In this document: positions 16,405 to 23,190 of the stretch, piece after piece | How positions within the stretch are numbered: the first letter of the stretch is position 1 | How the letters are laid out: every line of letters starts with the position of its first letter | NCBI GenBank assembly: GCA_937922655.1 | Contig: CALAJH010000001.1 | Span: forward strand, 124,001-188,000 | DNA: 64,000 nt | From: an uncultured Bacteroidia bacterium | Lineage (GTDB): Bacteria > Bacteroidota > Bacteroidia > J057 > CALAJH01 | Direction: 5' to 3' | The notes under the pieces: model-generated | The model's input: the letters and a program-made list of their open reading frames with translations, nothing else | What the model was told of the DNA's origin: nothing | Database searches by the model: none | Made by a program: the position numbers and the translations under genes

Positions 16405-17793
16405 ATGACGACATCCGAGATATTGTTGGCCTCCACCGACTGGTTGGGGCGTAAAACGATTTTTTACAACGACCGCAATTTCTCAACCAACATCAACGAC
16501 CTCGTAGAAACAGAATTCGAATGGGATAGGGAAGGTTTATATCATTATCTGGATTGGGGGATGAGTGTATTTTTTCATACCCCGGTGAAAGGAATTCGTT
16601 TTTTACCTCCAAATCATGACTTGGTTCGCGAGGAGTCGGGTAAATTGAAGGCCGTTGCCCGACCTGAACCCGATTGGCTCAACGTTCTCAACACGCCGTC
16701 CCGTCCCGACGATGTTCTCCACAAAATTGAGGACTGCATACATAAGCGGGAAAAAAATTCGCGGGGGAACATCATTCTTCCTTTAAGCGGGGGATACGAT
16801 TCGAGACTTATTGCCTTGATGATCAAGGATAAAAAAAGGATAAAGGCATTTTCTTACGGACTTTCAAAAAATCAAGCCGAATCTTTTGAGGCGGTTTACG
16901 CCCAAGAAATAGCGCGTAGACTAAACATTTCATGGCGAAGAATCGAACTTGGAGAATATAACAAGTACATTCCCGACTGGTATGAGCGGTTTGGCGCGTC
17001 GACTCATGCCCATGGAATGTATCATATCGAGTTTTACAAAAAAATTCGTGAGGATAATGTGGTTGGCCCTTTGCTTTCAGGTTTAGTGGGTGACTTGTGG
17101 GCCGGAAAGTCCGTTTTTCCCGTTAATCACTCCAACGAATTGGGTAACTTAAAGCTTACACACGGAGTGGCTATTTCCGGGGACGTGATGAAATTCAAGC
17201 CATCTTCGTTCGTTTACGCTCAAAAATATTACGAAGAAAAAAGAGAACTGCTTAGGGATTCAAAATTTTGCGTCTTGGAATTGATTCGGCACAAGATGAT
17301 ATTGTTGAATTATCTTGAAATTATCCCGGAATCCATGGGATTCGAAGTTTTTTCGCCTTTTTGCGAACAAGAAGTGGCTTTGGCAATGTTGGCGCTTCCC
17401 GAAGATTTAAGAAAAGCAAGAAAATGGCAAGTGGATTTTTTCCGTAAGAATGATTTGTATCCGGAAGACCAATTTTTAAAATGCGACTATCGCAACGACC
17501 TCAATCGTCAAGCTTGGCACAAATCAAAAACGCAATTCGAGCTTTTGGATTCACGTGCATTGGCCGATATCGTCAATCCGAACTATGTCGAGTGGGTAAA
17601 TAGCCGCATTCGTAATCCGCCATCGTTTTTTAAATATCACTTTCGTCACAACCTCAAGTTGCTGGCCGATAGATTTCGCGTCGGACGTTGGTTTGGCTTT
17701 ACGATGCATGAACATTTAAAACCTTATCTTTCCTATCTCATTCTTTATCCGTTGCATCGTTTGGCGTTAAAACGCATGCAAAAACAATCCTAG
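16405..17793 (+). CDS. Asparagine-synthase-like protein lacking the N-terminal glutaminase Cys
   Basis: A 462-residue protein. The C-terminal part is an asparagine-synthase-type PP-loop ATPase: LPLSGGYDSRLIALM (residues ~127-141) carries the SGGxDS loop and LSGLVGDLWAG the usual downstream Gly-rich loop. The N-terminal ~110 residues look like a shortened Ntn-type domain without the catalytic Cys2 of glutamine amidotransferases, so ammonia transfer from glutamine is unlikely. Related proteins modify sugars or lasso-type peptides in polysaccharide and natural-product clusters. It follows the methyltransferase by 108 bp with a candidate promoter of its own. Codon use is more AT-rich than in neighbouring housekeeping genes. 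Confidence 0.75.
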   Translation: MTTSEILLASTDWLGRKTIFYNDRNFSTNINDLVETEFEWDREGLYHYLDWGMSVFFHTPVKGIRFLPPNHDLVREESGKLKAVARPEPDWLNVLNTPSRPDDVLHKIEDCIHKREKNSRGNIILPLSGGYDSRLIALMIKDKKRIKAFSYGLSKNQAESFEAVYAQEIARRLNISWRRIELGEYNKYIPDWYERFGASTHAHGMYHIEFYKKIREDNVVGPLLSGLVGDLWAGKSVFPVNHSNELGNLKLTHGVAISGDVMKFKPSSFVYAQKYYEEKRELLRDSKFCVLELIRHKMILLNYLEIIPESMGFEVFSPFCEQEVALAMLALPEDLRKARKWQVDFFRKNDLYPEDQFLKCDYRNDLNRQAWHKSKTQFELLDSRALADIVNPNYVEWVNSRIRNPPSFFKYHFRHNLKLLADRFRVGRWFGFTMHEHLKPYLSYLILYPLHRLALKRMQKQS

Positions 17794-17809
17794 TTAATTT
17801 AGTTTCCCC

Positions 17810-18706
17810 TTAATATCCAAAACGTTTCAGCCGGCGTTCGTCGTTTCTCCATTCGGGAGCGACGCGTACGTAAAGGTCGAGAAAGACTTTGACGCCAAGC
17901 ATATTTTCGATGTCGCGGCGGGCGGCGGTTCCGATGCGCGTAAGCGCCGAACCTTTCGAACCTATCAATATCCGTTTTTGCGATTCGCGCTCGACGTAAA
18001 TCTCCGCCGATATGCGCGTTAAACTTTCCTCTTCCTTAAAATCCGTGACGACGACCTCCGTCGAATACGGCACCTCTTTTTCAAAATACAAAAAAACCTT
18101 TTCCCGAATGATTTCCGCACAAACGAAACGTTCGGTTCTGTCGGTGAGTTGGTCGGGGTCGAAAAGCGGGGGGGATTCGGGTAGATGCGGAGCGACGACT
18201 TCGGCCAAGGCCTCGACGTTAAAATTGTGTAGGGCGGAAACGGGCAAAACGGCAACGGCGTAGTCAAAGCGATGGCGTATTTCTTCGAGCGCCGTTCGTA
18301 CCTTTTCTTGGTTGCCCAAGTCGATTTTGTTGAGCGCGACGACGACGGGCTTGCCGCACGACCTCAATAGATGAGTAAAGGTTTCGGGAAGTTCGGGGCG
18401 GTCGAAAGGCGCGACGAGGACGACTACGTCCGTATCGCCGAGAGCCGCCTCGATTTCTTTGGCCATTGTTTCGTGAAGTTTGTAGCGCGGGGTCAGTAGG
18501 CCCGGGGTATCGGTAAAGGCCAGCTGAAAGTCCGGCCTCGTATAAATACCGACGATACGCCTACGCGTGGTCTGCACCTTCGGCGAAACGCCGGATATTT
18601 TCCGCCCAACCATGGCGTTCAAAAGCGTGGATTTACCGGCGCTGGGCATTCCCACCAAGGCCGCAAAACCCGCCCGATGCACCCGATTTTCCGTCTCTTG
18701 CTTCAC
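17810..18706 (-). CDS. era: Ribosome-assembly GTPase Era
   Basis: Binds GTP and 16S rRNA during 30S subunit maturation. The 298-residue protein has the G1 P-loop GMPSAGKST (residues 19-27), the switch TTRRR, the G3 DTPG, the G4 NKID, and a C-terminal KH domain (RILIGSKGSALTRIGTAARRDIE). Length and order match Era. It is convergent with the asparagine-synthase-like gene (16-bp gap) and 59 bp downstream of nuoM on the same strand, so read-through from the nuoM promoter is possible. Confidence 0.96.
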   Translation of the reverse strand: MKQETENRVHRAGFAALVGMPSAGKSTLLNAMVGRKISGVSPKVQTTRRRIVGIYTRPDFQLAFTDTPGLLTPRYKLHETMAKEIEAALGDTDVVVLVAPFDRPELPETFTHLLRSCGKPVVVALNKIDLGNQEKVRTALEEIRHRFDYAVAVLPVSALHNFNVEALAEVVAPHLPESPPLFDPDQLTDRTERFVCAEIIREKVFLYFEKEVPYSTEVVVTDFKEEESLTRISAEIYVERESQKRILIGSKGSALTRIGTAARRDIENMLGVKVFLDLYVRVAPEWRNDERRLKRFGY

Positions 18707-18765
18707 GCCGGAATAACGTCGGATTCTCGCAGACCCATGCCGATGTTGTCGCGCCTATTCATAAA

Positions 18766-20358
18766 TTATTTCATGGCGCTTTGGCCAACGGCCTTCAACA
18801 CGCCTTGTACGATAACGTCCGAACTCTTGCCGATGTGCTCCAAAAACGGCGTGGCGTAAAAGCCGATGACGAACATCAAAACAATCAAAGGCATGAGCGT
18901 CAGAACCTCCGAACCCGTCAAATCCGTCAGCTCTTGATTTTCTTTTTTGTCCAACGCTCCGAAAAGGACGCGCCGAAACATCCACAGCATATAAACCGCG
19001 GCAATAATCACTCCCGTCGTTGCAATGACCGTGATGGCTTTGGAGAATGCCACGGACTTAAACGAACCCAACAAAATCAAAAATTCCCCGACAAAACCGT
19101 TCAATCCCGGCAGACCTATCGACGAAAGCGTCGTTATCATGAACATAAGCGTAAAGGTCGGAACCACTTTGGCAATACCCTGATAGTCGGCGATTTCCCG
19201 CGTGTGGCGTCGGTCGTAAATCATGCCGACCAAAAAGAACAGGGCGCCGGTGGAAATGCCGTGGTTGACCATCTGCAACACCGCCCCGCTCATCGCTTCT
19301 TCGGTCATGGCGAAAATACCCATAATCACAAAGCCCATGTGTGCGACCGACGAATAAGCCACCAGCTTTTTAATGTCGGTTTGCACCATGGCGGCCATCG
19401 CGCCGTAGGTAATGCCAATCAGACCCAAAAACGCCATCGTCGGGGCAAAGTCAAAGCTGGCGTCGGGGAAAAGAGGCAAACAAAAACGAACGATGCCGTA
19501 AGTGCCGAGTTTCAACAATACGCCCGCAAGCAACACCGAACCTGCGGTCGGCGCCTGAACGTGCGCGTCCGGAAGCCATGTATGGAAGGGGAAAAGCGGC
19601 ACCTTTATCGCAAAGCCCAATATAAAGCCCAAAAACAGCCACGTCTGCACGTTTTCCGGCACGGCGTAGTGCTTGAGAATCAAATACAGATCGGAAGTAA
19701 AGCTCAGGCTTTGTTCCGTTTTGACGGCCACCGTTTCCGCCGCCGTAAAGCCCAAATACAATATCGCAATGAGCATCAACAACGAGCCGACAAGCGTGTA
19801 AAGAAAAAACTTCACCGCCGCATAGACCCTTTCCTTACCCCCCCATATTCCTATGAGAAAATACATCGGAATGAGGCCCACCTCAAAGAAAATATAGAAC
19901 ATGACCACGTCCAACGAAACGAACACCCCCAAAACCCCCACTTCCAACAGCAAAAGCAAAAGATAATAAGGCTTTTCAAGTTTGTCAATCGAGTTCCATG
20001 AGAAAAAGATGGACAACGGAAAGAGCAGCGTGGTCAATAAATAAAGATATACCGAAACGCCGTCCAAGCCGGTGATGAACTTGACGTCGAACGGGGCCAC
20101 GAAACCGTCTTGAGTCGAATAACCGAGCCAATAATATGCTTTTTTGAAAACGAAGTCGCCGGTTTCGAGGGCGGGATTGGCGTATTGTAGGTAGCCGCCG
20201 AAGACCCAAAGCGATACACCCAACGTCGCCAACGACGTGAGCAGGGCGATAATTTTCGCGTGCCGAACGCCGGCGAGCAATATCAACACCGCACCGACCA
20301 ACGGCAAAAACACCGACACGTTCAGCAGCAAATTGTATAAATCGTTTACCGGACCCAT
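18766..20358 (-). CDS. nuoM: NADH-quinone oxidoreductase subunit M (proton-pumping antiporter-like)
   Basis: A 530-residue integral membrane subunit of complex I with about 14 membrane helices. FFEVGLIPMYFLIGIWGG carries the conserved helix-5 Glu, and KVPLFPFHTWLPDAHVQAP the conserved Lys, His and proton-channel residues; LKLGTYG follows. The start is set at 20358 because a near-ideal promoter occupies 20389-20418, and the upstream in-frame ATG (20391) would overlap the -7 element. It is isolated: neither nuoL nor nuoN is adjacent, and the next gene on the strand is era. It may complete a nuo operon located elsewhere, or belong to a related NDH or Mrp-like complex. Confidence 0.93.
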   Translation of the reverse strand: MGPVNDLYNLLLNVSVFLPLVGAVLILLAGVRHAKIIALLTSLATLGVSLWVFGGYLQYANPALETGDFVFKKAYYWLGYSTQDGFVAPFDVKFITGLDGVSVYLYLLTTLLFPLSIFFSWNSIDKLEKPYYLLLLLLEVGVLGVFVSLDVVMFYIFFEVGLIPMYFLIGIWGGKERVYAAVKFFLYTLVGSLLMLIAILYLGFTAAETVAVKTEQSLSFTSDLYLILKHYAVPENVQTWLFLGFILGFAIKVPLFPFHTWLPDAHVQAPTAGSVLLAGVLLKLGTYGIVRFCLPLFPDASFDFAPTMAFLGLIGITYGAMAAMVQTDIKKLVAYSSVAHMGFVIMGIFAMTEEAMSGAVLQMVNHGISTGALFFLVGMIYDRRHTREIADYQGIAKVVPTFTLMFMITTLSSIGLPGLNGFVGEFLILLGSFKSVAFSKAITVIATTGVIIAAVYMLWMFRRVLFGALDKKENQELTDLTGSEVLTLMPLIVLMFVIGFYATPFLEHIGKSSDVIVQGVLKAVGQSAMK

Positions 20359-20388
20359 TTCTTTAAATTTCTGGCGGGAATGAGGCCT

Positions 20389-20418
20389 CAAAAATACGCA
20401 TTATATCGCAAAAGCCAA
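20389..20418 (-). promoter_or_regulatory. Near-consensus promoter for nuoM
   Basis: On the minus strand TTG (20416-20418) is followed after 19 bases by TATTTTTG (20389-20396), an exact TAnnTTTG match with consensus spacing. Transcription would start near 20382, giving a leader of about 24 bases before the ATG at 20358. This decides between the two possible nuoM starts. Confidence 0.6.
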
Positions 20419-20551
20419 TTTTAACCGTGAAAAATTTGACGCACGTGCCCAACCACCAATGAAAAAGTTTGAACGCACCCAAGTCAAACCGATTCTCTCA
20501 TCGTTTTTGGGGTTTTAACAAAAAGCTAACGGAGGATAAAAATTCCGGCTT

Positions 20552-20559
20552 TATTTTTG
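20552..20559 (+). promoter_or_regulatory. Candidate -7 element, small 55-residue protein gene
   Basis: TATTTTTG matches TAnnTTTG on the plus strand, 91 bases before the small gene's ATG. No TTG lies at the usual -33 distance. Confidence 0.35.
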
Positions 20560-20650
20560 TACTCTATCTTGCGAATCTAAATTTCAAAAAAGAAAAAAAT
20601 CGAATGACGGCCATCGAAACACCTTTACTCCACCTTAATCAATTTTCATC

Positions 20651-20818
20651 ATGGAGTACGCCGTTGAAATTCTGGAGCGCGAACTTCGTCAAATTGACAA
20701 GTTCGTCAAAAATTCCCCTCGTTTGCAACAAAACGTTCGCGAGGGACGGGTTTATTTACAGCAAATGAACGAAATTCGTTCGGCGCTCAAGGTCATCAAA
20801 AACCGTATGCGCCCCTAA
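20651..20818 (+). CDS. Small helical protein, 55 residues, unknown function
   Basis: An open frame of 55 codons starting MEYAVEILERELRQIDK and ending KNRMRP. The composition is coding-like and strongly helical: heptad-like Leu/Ile spacing, many Glu, Arg and Lys, no Cys, no signal peptide. It reads as a short charged cytosolic coiled-coil or helix-hairpin protein. The case for a real gene is its position: a candidate promoter lies 91 bases upstream, and a 20-bp hairpin terminator starts 3 bases after the TAA. No family is recognised. An ATG at 20604 is in another frame and is not an alternative start. Confidence 0.65.
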   Translation: MEYAVEILERELRQIDKFVKNSPRLQQNVREGRVYLQQMNEIRSALKVIKNRMRP

Positions 20819-20820
20819 AC

Positions 20821-20863
20821 AAACAACGAACGGGGGCGGCTATGCCGCTCCCGTTCGTTGTTT
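20821..20863. terminator. Strong bidirectional hairpin terminator
   Basis: Arms 20821-20840 and 20844-20863 pair over 20 bp with one G-U, around a 3-base loop. The outer part is A-rich on one side and T-rich on the other, so it can act in both directions. It sits between the small plus-strand gene (stop 20818) and the convergent DUF2490-like gene (stop 20989). Confidence 0.8.
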
Positions 20864-20988
20864 ACCCCAAACTCCTCCGTTTTCCCCAATTTTTGTTTTC
20901 GACCGCCGTCGTCCGACGATTTCGTCGCCGTAATTCGCCCGCCAAACCCAAGCCGTCGTTTGGTTTTTTCAACGAGGATAAATATGCT

Positions 20989-21855
20989 CTATTCCCCCGA
21001 TTCCCAATCGTCTTTTGCGCCTGGGAAAATGCGTTTGGGCGGAGTTCGCGCCTTGGAAGAAATCTTGAACGGGTCACGCAACGTTACATCGACGCCCACG
21101 TTCACGCCCGATCGCGGCAGGCCAACGTTAATCAACTGTATCGCCCCTAGGCTTATCGTCATTTTCGGCAAACATAAAGAATAGTACGCCGAGACGCGCG
21201 TATCCCGCAATTGAAACGGTCTAGGACTTCGGTTGGTAAATATCGAAAAGGAGAAAAGTTGTTCGGCCCGAAAAGTGAATCGATGCTTAAGTTTGGAGTC
21301 CAAATAAGCGGCAAGTTCGGCGCGAAAGCGGCTTCGAGGTTGCAAGACTTCGTTACTTAAAACGAAGTCCACCGTTGAGAACAGACGAAACTCTTGACGA
21401 AACACCAACGCGAACTGCATTCGACGGGTCTCAAGCAAGTAATACAAGCGGGCGTAAAAACGGTATTCCTGACGCAACGACGTTTCCCCCGCGCCGTGCG
21501 GCGGGTCGCGATATTCGTTATGGAACCGGTAACTCAACGCCGTCGAAAACATAAACCGTGGATGGAAACGTTGAAAATACTCGGCGTTGGCAACCAAGAT
21601 GCCTTGACGGACGGTGGGAAGGTTGTTGCCCGGAGCCGAAAGCCGTCCGTTGCCCAAGTACGCGATGATTTTTCGGTTGCCCGTTGTATCAAGGTTCTGC
21701 TTGACCGCCAATGCCGTCCACAAACCAAAATCTCGTCCTCCCATTGCCGGCGGCGCCACCTGAGCGTGCGTCCATCCCGCAAAAAAAAATTCAATAAAGC
21801 AATGCGTTCCCACCCACAATTTTATGGACGTAAAACACAATCCAAACTTGTCCAA
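20989..21855 (-). CDS. DUF2490-like outer-membrane beta-barrel protein
   Basis: A 288-residue protein with a hydrophobic N-terminus ending near THAQ, a plausible signal peptide. The body is made of alternating aromatic and polar strands (DFGLWTALAVKQNL, YRFYARLYYLLETRRMQFAL, AYYSLCLPKMTISL) with the FGLWT start and the strand pattern typical of DUF2490 putative barrels. Function in that family is unknown. A candidate -7 element lies at 21878-21885, giving a short leader and supporting the start at 21855. The last residues are basic and non-barrel-like. It stands alone, convergent with the 55-residue gene across the shared terminator. Confidence 0.7.
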   Translation of the reverse strand: MDKFGLCFTSIKLWVGTHCFIEFFFAGWTHAQVAPPAMGGRDFGLWTALAVKQNLDTTGNRKIIAYLGNGRLSAPGNNLPTVRQGILVANAEYFQRFHPRFMFSTALSYRFHNEYRDPPHGAGETSLRQEYRFYARLYYLLETRRMQFALVFRQEFRLFSTVDFVLSNEVLQPRSRFRAELAAYLDSKLKHRFTFRAEQLFSFSIFTNRSPRPFQLRDTRVSAYYSLCLPKMTISLGAIQLINVGLPRSGVNVGVDVTLRDPFKISSKARTPPKRIFPGAKDDWESGE

Positions 21856-22204
21856 AACTCGATATGTTAACGGGAGGCAAAAATAAAGACTTTTCAGCCA
21901 ACTTTTCGGCGGCGCAAACGAGAAAACAACGAACGAAAGGCGGCAAGAGCGGAAACGAGCATGAAAACAATCGCCGTTCTTGCCCCGAAGGCTTTGACCG
22001 GGCCGTTGTTTGCCGCAAACGAATATAAACGCTTTCGCTTAGCGGCCGCACCTTTTCGGCCACAATTCAAGAAAACATTTTGCACGGCTAAGGCGCGACA
22101 CGAAACCCAAACCCAACAATAACGCAAATACCCTCCCAAATCTCCGCCCGCGCCGACCGTCGGAGCCGCAACCTCTTGATTGCGAAGAGTCAAAACCGTT
22201 TCGA
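21856..22204. other. Intergenic region between gpsA and the DUF2490-like gene
   Basis: 349 bp. It contains the -7 candidate TATTTTTG (minus, 21878-21885) for the DUF2490-like gene. No strong terminator follows gpsA; only a 5-bp CTCTT/AAGAG hairpin is visible near 22171-22187. A 53-residue plus-strand frame at 21961-22122 has no supporting signal. Confidence 0.45.
21878..21885 (-). promoter_or_regulatory. Candidate -7 element, DUF2490-like gene
   Basis: TATTTTTG on the minus strand, about 23 bases upstream of the ATG at 21855; a TTG lies too close (13 bases) to be an ideal -33 element. Confidence 0.4.
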
Positions 22205-23188
22205 TTAACTCAACGCCGAACGCAACCTCAAAAGCGCGTTCCCTGCGGAAACGTCGTGGTGCAAGGTTTCGTAAATGATTTTCACGATAGGTTTGTGGCA
22301 ATGGTGCTTTTCGACGATGAGTTTGGCGGCGTTGAAGCCTTCGGCCACCATTTTCATCTCGGCCAACGCTTCGGCGACGGTTTTTCCGCTTCCCAAAAGC
22401 CGCCCCAACGTTCGGTTGCGGCTATGAGCGCTGTAAGCGGTAACGAGCAGATCGCCCGCGTAAGCCGACGTGGTAACGTCGCGGTTGCCCGGAAGCGTTC
22501 GCGCCAAATATTCTTTCATTTCGTTGAGACAGCACGCGACGTAAACGGAAAGAAAGTTGTCGGGATAACCCGCGCCGACGGCCATACCCGCGCCGATGGC
22601 GTAAATGTTTTTGAGTACGCCGGCGTATTCCACGCCCGCCACGTCTCCGGTATATTCGATGCGGATGGCGTCGTTGGCAAAGTGGCCGAAAATGTCGGAA
22701 GCGACGGTAACGTCGGCGGCGGCCAGCGTCAAATACGCCGGGTAACGCTTGACAACCTCCTCGGCATGGCTCGGCCCCCCGATGACGGCGTAACGCGCCG
22801 ACGGCACCCCGAATACCTGCGAAAAAAAGCCCGAAATCAATCGCCCGCTTTGCACCTCCAAGCCTTTTATCGCCGAAATGACCACCTTGCCGTCCAAAGA
22901 CACCCCCAAAAGCGGACTCAGCGTCGAGCGCAAATACGCCGACGGCACCACGAAGAGCAAATGCGTCGACGCCCCTACCGCGTGGGGAAGCGAGTCCGTC
23001 AAGACGATGCGTTCCATGGGCAGTTCGGTGTCGGTCAAGTATTTGGAGTTTTTTCCCGTCGTTTGCAGCGATTGTCTCACCCCGTCGTTGGGTACATACC
23101 ACACGACGTTCGTGCCGTTTTCCGACGCCAACTTCACCAGCGCCGTCGCCCAACTTCCGTGGCCGACGACCGACAACGTTTTTTCCAT
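22205..23188 (-). CDS. gpsA: Glycerol-3-phosphate dehydrogenase (NAD(P)+)
   Basis: Reduces dihydroxyacetone phosphate to sn-glycerol-3-phosphate for phospholipid synthesis, in the cytosol. The 327-residue protein begins with a Rossmann motif, VVGHGSWATALVKLASENG, and has VISAIKGLE, GGPSHAEEV (catalytic-region segment), VEYAGVLKNIYAIGAG with the catalytic Lys, and TSAYAGDLLVTAYS. It starts 2 bp after the PorE-like gene and is the last gene of the T9SS-associated operon. That is an odd place for a lipid-precursor enzyme and may only reflect transcriptional convenience. Confidence 0.95.
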   Translation of the reverse strand: MEKTLSVVGHGSWATALVKLASENGTNVVWYVPNDGVRQSLQTTGKNSKYLTDTELPMERIVLTDSLPHAVGASTHLLFVVPSAYLRSTLSPLLGVSLDGKVVISAIKGLEVQSGRLISGFFSQVFGVPSARYAVIGGPSHAEEVVKRYPAYLTLAAADVTVASDIFGHFANDAIRIEYTGDVAGVEYAGVLKNIYAIGAGMAVGAGYPDNFLSVYVACCLNEMKEYLARTLPGNRDVTTSAYAGDLLVTAYSAHSRNRTLGRLLGSGKTVAEALAEMKMVAEGFNAAKLIVEKHHCHKPIVKIIYETLHHDVSAGNALLRLRSALS

Positions 23189-23190
23189 CG

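Noticed and set aside
21961-22122. 53-residue plus-strand frame starting MKTIAVLAPK
   Set aside because: No promoter, terminator or family support; overlaps the likely 3' region of the gpsA transcript.
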